A stretch of 64,000 nucleotides of DNA from Candidatus Hydrogenedentota bacterium (lineage in GTDB: Bacteria; Hydrogenedentota; Hydrogenedentia; Hydrogenedentales; SLHB01): positions 1 through 64,000 of the forward strand of contig JABWCD010000003.1 in the NCBI GenBank assembly GCA_013359265.1. The letters are read 5' to 3'. Each line of letters begins with the position of its first letter. Within the stretch, counting starts at the first letter, position 1. Position numbers and translations under genes: made by a program. Under the pieces are notes generated by a model. That model was not told the origin of the DNA and did not search any database. It saw nothing but the letters and a program-made list of their open reading frames with translations. Positions 10,301 to 17,885 of this stretch are shown piece by piece.

Positions 10301-10324
10301 TAGCACCTCATCGGATCTGCCCAT
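7307..10324 (-). CDS. ECF sigma factor fused through a membrane helix to carboxypeptidase-regulatory-like repeats
   Basis: The 1005-residue product joins a complete ECF sigma factor (region 2 at about residues 5-75 with DVAQECFVALLQ; region 4 at about 110-170 with THADIARDLEMPESTVRHRL) to one transmembrane helix (about 220-245, LTVVVAAALGTGIW) and about eight tandem beta-sandwich repeats of the carboxypeptidase-regulatory (CarboxypepD_reg) type, each with a G-x-V...G..P...A...TDA-G-[RK]-[YF] pattern. The repeats would face the periplasm or cell surface and the sigma domain the cytoplasm. Sigma factors with large C-terminal extensions are known in Planctomycetes. I prefer the ATG at 10324 because AGGGAG lies 8 nt upstream; a GTG at 10333 is possible. 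No anti-sigma gene is adjacent. Confidence 0.9.
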   Translation of the reverse strand: MGRSDEVLLEQWQRRRDADAFAELVQRHSGMVFSSCKRILRDPSLAEDVAQECFVALLQTRECVRASLGAWLHRIAVRRSIDRLRSDSRRRAREAAFAEPAATSVERNVAVDELLAHVDEAIADLADEYKPIVIGRFLENRTHADIARDLEMPESTVRHRLERGVERIRESLRKQGITVAVTSIVAALEQSAEAAPVALAARLNKLAVSGSAVAPVVVGGAAAAWLKAGLTVVVAAALGTGIWQVARSREIAVRETPASTVKTSANTANPVANAPIAPPRANAIPASAISINPAPVSADTSLSISGRVYDAKTGMGIFDVRVIARPNEGSAVQIAEAMTDAEGRYAINALHAGEYSVLLAGVPGYPLDLNSQVRKVTLTLGEVARDVDFALKKGIRIAGTVVSAEGNPVTDAVVLGVTFGSGRLFRARSAEGGAFVLFMTEPSDNLILRAETEDAESATLRDLSFTEDGLEGVTLTLDQIRTASISGEVVLPDGTPMKGAQLDLTRVDQGEELSWRNEETDTDGKFAIDRLASGEYSVLVTPAEIEYTSTDEEYLRIHLEPGQAVSGIRIVYGEKGGMAIAGRVIDSAGKPVANADVICHFGTESETAHTDADGRFMVTGLENKRYFLTVLHGQEMSRNVRFMAGTMDAEIVLPGKGIIVGRVLHADTGEPVRSFSFAYGKGNWIRDTLFRSSNRKAGTNGGFEISDIEEGEVPVAAWAPGFAPDAKLVTIKANEETHVELRLKEAAPFEGMVVNQEGEPIAGATVYFERSPELSDIKNAAAAHTDAEGRYKIESLPDIAKTICAFHSGYGIGATPVRGDGRIVLPAEASIEGMVTREDATVDARVSISYREEPQFMSDHRRLAPDGTYRFTCLSPGTAVVRVSERNGPSVERAVTIQAGQNLAADFTIERGTGEVVGAILDNGHPVTDVQLELRRIDGDSIESRRVFVDGDGGFQFDEVPAGELTLELERGGELADDARRKYEVKMTLREGETITQKIDLSQLR

Positions 10325-10408
10325 CGACTGCACTCCCTGAAGTTAGCCATTATCACCCCAAAGTCGTCGCTCACCCCAGAATCCGCAATCCCCAATGGAA
10401 ATGGCGTT

Positions 10409-10484
10409 TCCGGTCCCCGGCGGTGTCGACCCCATGACCATCGCCACCCTCATCGCGCAGACCGTCGAGGCCGCGGAAAAGTAG
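10409..10484 (+). pseudogene. Relic copy of the folD 3' end
   Basis: These 76 bases repeat the last part of folD (7106-7184) with three substitutions and a short length change just before the stop. The copy would read as [16 protein letters not shown] and ends in a TAG stop. Nothing upstream resembles the rest of folD. The relic and folD bracket the sigma-fusion gene. Confidence 0.85.
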
Positions 10485-10576
10485 TGCAAATACGGCGGTT
10501 CTTGGTCACTTCTGTCCCATGCGGCCCTTGCGGAGCGGATTGACCCAACTCGAGTTTGCCAGTACCATGGCTCCCC

Positions 10577-13042
10577 ATGAAGGCTGCAGGGTTTGGAAGG
10601 GCCGCCATGGCCTTGGTTCTGGTGTGCGCTGCCGCGCGCGCCGACGTGGGGACTGCGTCTTCCGCGGGGGACCTGCTGGACCGTATCGACCGGGTGGAGT
10701 CGGCAATTGCGTCGTTGACCGGCAGCCACCACACCGTCCGGTTCAACCGCGATGTCCGGCCCATCCTGTCCGAGAATTGCCTGAAATGCCACGGCCCGGA
10801 TGAGAAGCAGCGGAAAGGCGGGTTACGCCTCGACGAATTCGAGTCGGCCCGCGAAGCGCTTGCCCCCGGTAGGCCTGACGAGAGCGAAGTCCTCAAGCGC
10901 GTCATGTCGCACGACCCGGACGAGCGCATGCCGCCTGCCGAGACAAAGACAACACTCACGGAAAAGCAGCTCGCAACGTTGCGGACGTGGATCGCCGAGG
11001 GCGCGCAGTACGAATCGCACTGGGCGTTCATCCAGCCGCGGCGGCCCGCCGTACCCGCGGTGAAGCAGACTGCGTGGCCCCGTAACCCGATCGACGACTT
11101 TATCCTAGCGCGGCTCGAATCGATCGGCGTCGCGCCGTCGCCCGAGGCCGACCGCCGCACGCTCATCCGCCGCGCGTATCTCGACCTCATCGGTTTGCCC
11201 CCAACGCCGGAAGAAGTTGACGCATTTGTGAACGACACGGCGGACGGCGCGTACGAGCGCGTCGTGGATAGCCTGCTCGCTTCGCCACACTTCGGCGAAC
11301 GGTGGGGGCGTCACTGGCTCGACAACGCGCGTTACGCGGACAGCGACGGCTACGGCATCGACGCGCCGCGCCCAATCTGGAAGTACCGCGAATGGGTCAT
11401 CAACGCGTTCAACGCGGATGTGCCTTTCGATCAATTTACGACAAAGCAGCTCGCGGGCGATCTGTTGCCCGGCGCCACGCGCGACGACATCGTTGCGACG
11501 GGATTCCACCGCAACACGATGTTCAACGGCGAGGGCGGTGTCGACCCGGAGGAGTTCCGCATTGCGGCGATTGTCGATCGCGTGAACACGACCGGCTCCG
11601 TGTTTCTCGGCCTGACGATCGGATGCGCGCAATGCCACTCGCACAAATACGATCCGATCTCGCAGAAGGAGTTCTACCAACTTTTCGCGTTCTTTAACAA
11701 CGACGACGAAATCAATATCGATTTGCCGTCACCGGAGCAGGAAGAGCAACTGAAGGTTGCGCGCGCCAGGATCGAAGAGGCGCAAAAGGCGCTTTCGTCG
11801 TACGTAAATGCGGTCGAAGACTACCTGCTCGCGGACTGGGAAGAATCGGTCTCCGCGGAAACGCGCGCGACGTTCGCCGCAAGTGTTCAACAGGGGCTCG
11901 ACCTTCCGCGCGCACAACGCGTGCCCGCGCAGAATGACGCGATCCGCGAGCTGTTTTTCAGCGGCGATCCCGAGTATGCGTGGCGCAAGGCCGACGTGCG
12001 CGAAGCGCAGTCGAAGGCGCCAAGCGTCGACTCGTCGATGGTGCTGCGCGCGCGCGCGGAACCGCGCGAAACGTATGTCCACGTCAAGGGCGACTTCACG
12101 CAGCACGGCGATCGCGTTTCTCCCGCAACATTGGCTGTGGTGAAAGCGCCTGTTCCAAACGGGTCCGCGCCCACGCGCCTCGATCTCGCACAGTGGCTCG
12201 TGCACCCGAATAACCCGCTTACCGCACGAGTCACTGTGAACCGCATGTGGATGCACCTCTTCGGCCGCGGCATCGTCGAAACGGAGAACGATTTCGGCAC
12301 GCAGGGGACTCCGCCCACCCACCCCGATCTGCTCGACTGGTTGGCGACAGAATTCGTGACGGAAGGCTGGAGCATGAAACACATGATCCGGCTCATGGTG
12401 ACGTCGGCGGCCTACCGGCAATCGTCCGCGATGCGTCCCGACCTTCATGAAGTCGATCCGCAAAACAAGCTGCTCGCGCGGCAATCGCGCGTGCGGCTCG
12501 ACGCGGAAATCCTGCGCGATTGCGGGCTCGCGGCGTCGGGCTTGTTGAACCCCGCCATTGGAGGCCCGAGCGTGTTCCCGCCGCAACCCGACGGCATCAT
12601 GGCGCAGCAGAAGGTGGCGCGGTCGTGGACACCCAGCGAAGGCCTCGATCGCTACCGCCGCGGCATGTATACGTTCTTCTGGCGCGCGTCGCCGCACCCG
12701 TCGCTCGTGCTGTTCGACGGCCCGGACGCGAACATGGCGTGCACGCGCCGCAACCGATCGAATACGCCGCTGCAGGCGTTGACGCTGTTGAACGAGGAGT
12801 CGTGCGTCGAGCAGGCGGCGGCATTCGCCAAGCGCATCGTGGGCGAGGTCCCCGACGATCACAATGCGCGGATCGCGCGCGCGTTCGAGTTGTGTCTCGC
12901 GCGCGAACCGCGCGAGTTCGAATTCGACACAATCAAGGCGCTGCTCGAAAAAGAACGCGCGCTCGCGCCGGACGAACAGTCCGCGTGGAACAGCGTTGCG
13001 CGCGTCCTGTTGAACCTGGATGAATTTATCACCAGAGAGTGA
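10577..13042 (+). CDS. PSCyt1/DUF1549/DUF1553 domain protein (planctomycete-type cytochrome)
   Basis: The 821-residue exported protein has a signal peptide (residues 1-22), a cytochrome-like PSCyt1 domain with heme motif CLKCH at 68-72 and RMPP as likely distal Met, a DUF1549 domain (about 140-350) and a DUF1553 domain (about 530-790). Families of this architecture are abundant in Planctomycetes and related phyla and always occur next to a DUF1501 gene, as here. Their substrate is not established; a role in polysaccharide or sulfated-glycan use has been suggested. The ATG at 10577 starts a clean signal peptide; a TTG seven codons earlier is less likely. Confidence 0.93.
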   Translation: MKAAGFGRAAMALVLVCAAARADVGTASSAGDLLDRIDRVESAIASLTGSHHTVRFNRDVRPILSENCLKCHGPDEKQRKGGLRLDEFESAREALAPGRPDESEVLKRVMSHDPDERMPPAETKTTLTEKQLATLRTWIAEGAQYESHWAFIQPRRPAVPAVKQTAWPRNPIDDFILARLESIGVAPSPEADRRTLIRRAYLDLIGLPPTPEEVDAFVNDTADGAYERVVDSLLASPHFGERWGRHWLDNARYADSDGYGIDAPRPIWKYREWVINAFNADVPFDQFTTKQLAGDLLPGATRDDIVATGFHRNTMFNGEGGVDPEEFRIAAIVDRVNTTGSVFLGLTIGCAQCHSHKYDPISQKEFYQLFAFFNNDDEINIDLPSPEQEEQLKVARARIEEAQKALSSYVNAVEDYLLADWEESVSAETRATFAASVQQGLDLPRAQRVPAQNDAIRELFFSGDPEYAWRKADVREAQSKAPSVDSSMVLRARAEPRETYVHVKGDFTQHGDRVSPATLAVVKAPVPNGSAPTRLDLAQWLVHPNNPLTARVTVNRMWMHLFGRGIVETENDFGTQGTPPTHPDLLDWLATEFVTEGWSMKHMIRLMVTSAAYRQSSAMRPDLHEVDPQNKLLARQSRVRLDAEILRDCGLAASGLLNPAIGGPSVFPPQPDGIMAQQKVARSWTPSEGLDRYRRGMYTFFWRASPHPSLVLFDGPDANMACTRRNRSNTPLQALTLLNEESCVEQAAAFAKRIVGEVPDDHNARIARAFELCLAREPREFEFDTIKALLEKERALAPDEQSAWNSVARVLLNLDEFITRE

Positions 13043-13111
13043 TTGGTTTTGCGCGAGGCACATTGGAGTGCGGCGCGGCAGTGCCGCCTTCCCACGCGCA
13101 GGAGGTAGACC

Positions 13112-14581
13112 GTGCTAGAAAGTGGTATACACGCACACAACGAACGCGACGCATTGCTACACGTCACGCGACGCCATTTCTTCCAACAGTGCGGTTACGG
13201 ACTCGGCGCGCTCGCCTTAGGGACGCTGCTCGGGCGCGACGCTTCGGCTGCATCGATCACGGCGGAGAACCCGCTCGCGCCGAAGTTGGGCCACTTCCCC
13301 GCGCGCGCGAAGAACGTCATCTTCCTCTTCATGGCAGGAGGCCCCAGCCAACTCGAACTGTACGACTACAAACCGAAATTGCAGGAACTGAACGGTCAAC
13401 CTGTCCCGAAATCGTTTATGGAAGGAAAGCGGTTCGCCTTCATGGACACTTTCCTGCAGGAACCGCCGAAGTTGCTGGGCACGCAGCGCAAATTCGAGCG
13501 ACACGGTCAGAGCGGCGCGTGGGTTTCCGAATGCCTGCCGCACATCGCCGGGATCGTCGATGACATATCGTTCGTGCACACGCTCGCGACCGATCAACCG
13601 AACCACGCTCCTGCGAAGATTTTCATGAACACGGGCAGCCGCCAGTTTGGCAGTCCGGCGATGGGCGCATGGGTCACGTATGGCATCGGCAGCGAATCGA
13701 ACAATCTGCCCGGATTTGTCGTGCTGCAATCGGGCCCGCGCGGATTACGTGGCGGCGCGGCGTGCTGGTCAAACGGGTTTCTGCCCTCCGCGCACCAGGG
13801 CGTGCCGTTGCGCAACAGCGGAGATCCCATTCTCAATCTGGCTACGCCGCAAGGATATACCGACGAGCGTCAGCGGAATGTGATCGATGCCGTCAACGCG
13901 ATCAATCGCGATCACCTCGACACAATCGGCGATCCCGAAATCGCGGCGCGCATCGCGTCGTATGAAATGGCCTACCGCATGCAGTCGAGCGCGCCGGAGT
14001 TGATGGACCTGTCGAAAGAATCGCCCGAGACGCTAGCAATGTACGGCGTCGAACCGGGAAAACCGTCGTTTGCGTACAACTGTATCCTGGCGCGGCGGCT
14101 CGTCGAACGTGGTGTGCGCTTCGTGCAGGCGTATCACACAAGCTGGGACCACCACGGCGGCAACACGGAGAACCTCACAAACTCCCTCGACGACGTGTGC
14201 AAAGACGTAGATCAGGCGAGCGCCGCGTTGATCAAAGATTTAAAACAGCGCGGGCTGCTCGATGAAACGCTCGTGATCTGGGGCGGCGAATTCGGCCGCA
14301 CGCCCATGGGCGAAATCCGCGACACCGTCGGCCGTAACCACCACATCGAATGTTCGAGCATTTGGATGGCCGGCGGCGGGATCAAGGCAGGCTACACGCA
14401 CGGCAAGACCGACGAACTTGGCTTCTCGCCAATTGAAGGCCGCGTCCACGTCAACGACTTCCACGCGACGATGCTGCACCTGCTCGGCATCGACCATACC
14501 CGCCTCACCTACCGCTTCAAAGGCCGCGATTTTCGGCTGACAGACGTCGCCGGAAACGTAGTCCACAAACTCCTCGCTTAA
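13112..14581 (+). CDS. DUF1501 domain protein, Tat-exported
   Basis: The 489-residue protein belongs to DUF1501, a sulfatase-like alkaline-phosphatase-superfamily group. The N-terminus carries a twin-arginine signal (TRRHFFQQCGYGLGALALG, about residues 20-38). The start is a GTG with AGGAGG 6 nt upstream. DUF1501 proteins are the standard partner of PSCyt1/DUF1549/DUF1553 proteins, and this gene follows one by 69 nt on the same strand, so one operon is likely. The metal-binding end GGEFGRTPMGE and a late His-rich stretch (RNHHIECSS) are conserved features. Confidence 0.92.
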   Translation: MLESGIHAHNERDALLHVTRRHFFQQCGYGLGALALGTLLGRDASAASITAENPLAPKLGHFPARAKNVIFLFMAGGPSQLELYDYKPKLQELNGQPVPKSFMEGKRFAFMDTFLQEPPKLLGTQRKFERHGQSGAWVSECLPHIAGIVDDISFVHTLATDQPNHAPAKIFMNTGSRQFGSPAMGAWVTYGIGSESNNLPGFVVLQSGPRGLRGGAACWSNGFLPSAHQGVPLRNSGDPILNLATPQGYTDERQRNVIDAVNAINRDHLDTIGDPEIAARIASYEMAYRMQSSAPELMDLSKESPETLAMYGVEPGKPSFAYNCILARRLVERGVRFVQAYHTSWDHHGGNTENLTNSLDDVCKDVDQASAALIKDLKQRGLLDETLVIWGGEFGRTPMGEIRDTVGRNHHIECSSIWMAGGGIKAGYTHGKTDELGFSPIEGRVHVNDFHATMLHLLGIDHTRLTYRFKGRDFRLTDVAGNVVHKLLA

Positions 14582-14585
14582 TTCG

Positions 14586-14614
14586 AATAGCCACGAAAGA
14601 ACACAAAGAGCACA
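14586..14614. repeat. Left inverted repeat of the GxxExxY cassette
   Basis: This 29-bp sequence is the reverse complement of 15089-15117 with one mismatch (28 of 29). It begins 4 nt after the DUF1501 stop codon and contains the core AACACAAAGAGCACA. Confidence 0.9.
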
Positions 14615-14657
14615 AAAAATACGTACCATCGACTTGAATGGTCCCCGCCTATATGGG

Positions 14658-15029
14658 TCAGTCAAGGATGTATTTCTTCATTTCGAATTGGTAGCTTCCA
14701 AAATTGATGAGCAGGCCGTCCCTAATTCGAGCAGACTTCATGTATCCGAGCACTTGGGCTGTGTGTTCATTGGCAAGAGCGCGGCATGCCTTCAACTCCA
14801 CGATGAGGCATTCGTTCACCAAGAGGTCTGCAAAATATTCGCCGATGACTGTCCCGTCTTCGTCATAAACGGTCAAGGGGTGCTGCTGCCGAACTTCATA
14901 CCCCTTTTTCCGCAGGCGATGCGCTAGCGCGTTCTCATAGACCTTTTCCAGATGCCCATTACCGTGGTAGACATGGATGGCAAAACTGGTTTCTCGTACA
15001 ACGTCGCAAAGAGCCTTGATGTCCTGCAT
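14658..15029 (-). CDS. GxxExxY family protein
   Basis: The 123-residue protein has the family hallmark GNGHLEKVYENAL (G-x-x-E-x-x-Y) at about residue 22-34, followed by a PD-(D/E)XK-like core: GEYFADLLVNECLIVELKA. GxxExxY proteins are small, very common and of unknown function; the core suggests a nuclease fold (inference). An excellent AGGAGGAGG site lies 6 nt before the ATG at 15029. The gene is enclosed by a 29-bp inverted repeat and fills the space between two unrelated genes, which suggests that it was inserted as a unit. Confidence 0.88.
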   Translation of the reverse strand: MQDIKALCDVVRETSFAIHVYHGNGHLEKVYENALAHRLRKKGYEVRQQHPLTVYDEDGTVIGEYFADLLVNECLIVELKACRALANEHTAQVLGYMKSARIRDGLLINFGSYQFEMKKYILD

Positions 15030-15088
15030 TTCACACCTCCTCCTTTTGCTCCAACAGAATACTACTGGAAGGTGAAAATGCATTTCTA

Positions 15089-15117
15089 TGTGCTCTTTGT
15101 GTTCTTTTGTGGCTATT
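15089..15117. repeat. Right inverted repeat of the GxxExxY cassette
   Basis: It is the reverse complement of 14586-14614 with one mismatch and ends 4 nt before the fabG stop codon. ATTC follows it directly, and ATTC also lies one base outside the left repeat, so a short target duplication is possible. Confidence 0.9.
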
Positions 15118-15121
15118 ATTC

Positions 15122-15868
15122 CTACATCGCCAAGCCGCCATCCACTTGCAGTACCGCCCCGGTGATGTACGAGGCGCCGTTGGAGGCGAGAAACTTTGCG
15201 GCGGCGGCGATATCGTCGCCGGTGCCGACGCGATTGAGCGGAATCTTTTCGAGCAGTTCCTTGCGGATGTCTTCGGTGATGAACGAGGTCATGTCGGTGT
15301 CGATGTAACCGGGCGCGATGACGTTGACGGTGATATTCCGCGACGCAAGTTCCTGCGCGAGCGCTTTGGTGAACCCGATGAGACCTGCTTTCGCCGCGGC
15401 ATAGTTCGTCTGGCCTCCCTGCCCGCGCAGGCCGATTATCGACGACACGTTGATGATGCGTCCGGCGCGCTGCTTGAGCATGTCGCGCGTAACGGCGCGG
15501 CAGCAGTTGAATGCACCCGTGAGATTGGTATCCACAACGGCGGACCAGTCTTCGCTCTTCATGCGCATGAGCAAGCCGTCGCGCGTGATGCCGGCGTTGT
15601 TGACCAATACGTAGATAGGCCCAAAGGCTTCGCTCACGGCCTTTACCATGGCATCGACGGCTGAAGCGTCCGCGATGTCGCAACCGAACCCGCGCACTTC
15701 GCCATTCGCTTCCGCGGCAATCTCGCCCGCCGCTTTTTGCGCAGACTCGTCGTTGCGCCCGCAAATCGCGACGCGCGCGCCCTCCGTCGCAAACGCTACC
15801 GCGCACGCGCGCCCGATGCCGCGCGTCCCGCCGGTGATCAAAACGGTCTTACCCGAGAATTCGCTCAT
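15122..15868 (-). CDS. fabG: 3-oxoacyl-[acyl-carrier-protein] reductase
   Basis: The 248-residue short-chain dehydrogenase reduces 3-oxoacyl-ACP with NADPH in fatty acid elongation. The Rossmann motif TGGTRGIGRA is at residues 11-20, the NNAG motif near 90, and the catalytic Ser-Tyr-Lys set is visible as NVSSIIG followed by YAAAK. Length and the C-terminal GAVLQVDGGLAM match FabG. It lies downstream of plsX on the same strand, 79 nt away, with a short 9-bp repeat array in between. Other SDRs share the motifs, so the assignment rests on close FabG-like sequence and the lipid-gene context. Confidence 0.93.
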   Translation of the reverse strand: MSEFSGKTVLITGGTRGIGRACAVAFATEGARVAICGRNDESAQKAAGEIAAEANGEVRGFGCDIADASAVDAMVKAVSEAFGPIYVLVNNAGITRDGLLMRMKSEDWSAVVDTNLTGAFNCCRAVTRDMLKQRAGRIINVSSIIGLRGQGGQTNYAAAKAGLIGFTKALAQELASRNITVNVIAPGYIDTDMTSFITEDIRKELLEKIPLNRVGTGDDIAAAAKFLASNGASYITGAVLQVDGGLAM

Positions 15869-15888
15869 TGTGATTGGTTCCTGTCGTG

Positions 15889-15924
15889 GACTGTATGGAT
15901 GAATTGGACTATATGGACTCGACC
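15889..15924. repeat. 9-bp-period array, four units
   Basis: Four consecutive 9-mers of the form GACTNTATG (one diverged as GATGAATTG, the last as GACTCGACC) lie between plsX and fabG. Arrays with the same 9-bp period occur at five other places in the window. Confidence 0.65.
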
Positions 15925-15947
15925 AGGCATCTGACCGATCTTACGCG

Positions 15948-17006
15948 CTACATAATCCCTTCGGTCGCTTCCGCCTCGGCTTGGGGCGGCGCTTCGCCGA
16001 ACTGCGCCTCGGTGCTGCGCATTTCCGCGATGCCTTCTCGAATGTGCGCGTTGATGTTGTGCGCGATGGCCGTGCGCGCGACGTTGATGCCGTTCATGAC
16101 GCCCTTGGCATTCGTTGCGCCGTGCATGATAATCACGACGCCATTCACGCCGAGCAGCGGCGCTCCGCCGTACTCGTTCGGATCGATGGTGCGCTTCAGC
16201 CGCTTGAACGCGTTGCGGCTTAACAACGCCCCGAGCATCGTGAACACGCTCGACTTGAATTCGCGCGTCAGCAGCGTCTTGATAAACGATCCCGCCGCCT
16301 CGCTGGTCTTCAAAAACACGTTCCCGACGAACCCGTCGCACACGACCACGTCCGCCTCGCCTCGATACAGCGCCTTCGGTTCGACGTTGCCGATGAAGTT
16401 CACGTGCGGCGCCGCGCTGAGGGTTCGGTGAACGGCCTTCGCCACTTCGCTGCCCTTGGCCTGTTCTTCGCCGATGTTCAACAGGCCCACGCGCGGGCTC
16501 ATCTTGCCCAGCACGTCCTGCGAATACACGACGCCCATTTCCGCGAAGTCGCAGAGGTGTCGCGCGTCGCAATCGACGTTCGCGCCGAGATCGAGTACAA
16601 GGCAGGTGCCCGTCGAGGTGGGCATGAGCTGGCAGATGGGCATCCGCGTGACGCCCGCGATTTGCCGCAGCACGATCCGCGAGGCCAGCATCACCGCGCC
16701 GGTGTTGCCCGCGCTGATGATCGCGTCTGCGGTGCCCTGCTTCACCATCCGCATCGCGACGAGCAGCGATGCGTCCTTCTTCTTTCGCACGCCCACCATC
16801 GGGGAATCCGACATGGTGATAACTTCGGACGCGTGAACGATGGAAAGGTTCGGCCGCATGCGCTTGCCGATGGCGGCTTTCAGTTGCGCATCGTGGCCGA
16901 CCAGGATGAGTTCCAGGTCGCCGTACTTGTCCGCTGCCTTGATCGCGCCGTTCACCTCGGGCAACGGAGCGGCGTCCGATCCCATGGCGTCAATCGCGAT
17001 TCGCAT
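15948..17006 (-). CDS. plsX: Phosphate acyltransferase PlsX
   Basis: The 352-residue soluble enzyme makes acyl-phosphate from acyl-ACP for phospholipid synthesis. The N-terminus MRIAIDAMGSDAAPL and the internal motifs ISAGNTGAVM, CDGFVGNVFLK and GGAPLLGVNGVVIIMHG are characteristic of PlsX. The gene follows rpmF by 29 nt in the widespread yceD-rpmF-plsX order. The tail is a little longer than usual and ends in an Ala/Glu-rich stretch. Confidence 0.96.
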   Translation of the reverse strand: MRIAIDAMGSDAAPLPEVNGAIKAADKYGDLELILVGHDAQLKAAIGKRMRPNLSIVHASEVITMSDSPMVGVRKKKDASLLVAMRMVKQGTADAIISAGNTGAVMLASRIVLRQIAGVTRMPICQLMPTSTGTCLVLDLGANVDCDARHLCDFAEMGVVYSQDVLGKMSPRVGLLNIGEEQAKGSEVAKAVHRTLSAAPHVNFIGNVEPKALYRGEADVVVCDGFVGNVFLKTSEAAGSFIKTLLTREFKSSVFTMLGALLSRNAFKRLKRTIDPNEYGGAPLLGVNGVVIIMHGATNAKGVMNGINVARTAIAHNINAHIREGIAEMRSTEAQFGEAPPQAEAEATEGIM

Positions 17007-17035
17007 TTGCGGACCCCCGGAATGGTGCGGACGGC

Positions 17036-17215
17036 CTAGCTTTCAGCCGGTACGACGAGGCGTTCCTTGTAGTGGCCGCATTTTGGGCACACGCGGTGCG
17101 GCATGATGCGTTCGCCGCAGCTCGGGCAATCCGAAAACACGCGCTTCTTCAACGCAAAATGCGAACGGCGGTGGTTGCGATGGGCCTTGCCCGATCGTCT
17201 CTTTGGTACTGGCAC
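17036..17215 (-). CDS. rpmF: 50S ribosomal protein L32
   Basis: The 59-residue product begins MPVPKRRSGKAHRNHRRSHF, as L32 does, and contains two zinc-ligand pairs (CPSCG and CPKCG). The start codon is GTG at 17215, 2 nt after the stop of the YceD-family gene, so translation is probably coupled. The L32 form is the zinc-binding (C+) version. Confidence 0.95.
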   Translation of the reverse strand: MPVPKRRSGKAHRNHRRSHFALKKRVFSDCPSCGERIMPHRVCPKCGHYKERLVVPAES

Positions 17216-17217
17216 TG

Positions 17218-17799
17218 TTACTCCTCCAGAGGGGCCTTCAGCTTTGGGAGCATGTCCTTTAGCCCGGCCAAGCCTTTGCTCGAAAAACGCCCGTCTTCCA
17301 TCGCGACGGCGCACCCGCAGTTCTCGCGGTTCAGGTTCGCGCCGCACTTCGGGCACAACCCCGCGCAATCGTCCTTGCACAACACTTTTGCCGGCATCGC
17401 CAGCACGACCTCTTCCCAGACCGTCGGAAGCAGGTCTATCGTCTGCCCATCGAACGGGACCACTGCCCCGTCGTCCAAGTCATCAAGGTCGTCTTCGTCT
17501 TCTTCGGACACGGCCCCGTGGTGCTCCGGTGCGCCATGCACAAACGCCCACGTCACCTCCGACGTAAACGATTGCTGCGTATCCACCAGGCACCGGTCGC
17601 AGGGGGCCGTTATCGACCCCGAAACCGTACCGTAAAAGATGTATTCCGGCCCGCCCGGCGAAATCGTCCCCCTGACCGTCACCGGACCAACGGGAAACTC
17701 CTTCGCGCCCTGCGGCCGAAGGTCTTCACCAGGCACCGTCACGTCGACCGAAAGGCCATGCTCCTCGATCGACCCAAGGGGATACTGCAACGTATTCAC
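17218..17799 (-). CDS. DUF177 (YceD-family) protein
   Basis: The 193-residue protein matches the DUF177/YceD family, which is linked to 23S rRNA accumulation and nearly always precedes rpmF. Visible features are CDRCLVDT near the middle, an acidic loop (EEDEDDLDDLDDG) and a C-terminal four-cysteine cluster (CKDDCAGLCPKCGANLN). The GTG at 17799 is preferred because GGGGAGG lies 7 nt upstream; a TTG ten codons earlier also keeps the frame. It heads the yceD-rpmF-plsX-fabG cluster. Confidence 0.85.
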   Translation of the reverse strand: MNTLQYPLGSIEEHGLSVDVTVPGEDLRPQGAKEFPVGPVTVRGTISPGGPEYIFYGTVSGSITAPCDRCLVDTQQSFTSEVTWAFVHGAPEHHGAVSEEDEDDLDDLDDGAVVPFDGQTIDLLPTVWEEVVLAMPAKVLCKDDCAGLCPKCGANLNRENCGCAVAMEDGRFSSKGLAGLKDMLPKLKAPLEE

Positions 17800-17885
17800 G
17801 CGCGGCCCTCCCCATTCCACATATCCCAATAGGATAGCAAACGCCGGGAAACGGGGTCAACTACGGTACGGATTCGGGCGGTACG

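Noticed and set aside
13063-13095. GC-rich palindrome (GCGGCAGTGCCGC) before the DUF1501 gene.
   Set aside because: It has a very short loop and no second copy in the window, so I could not distinguish a REP element from chance; no T-tract follows to make it a terminator.
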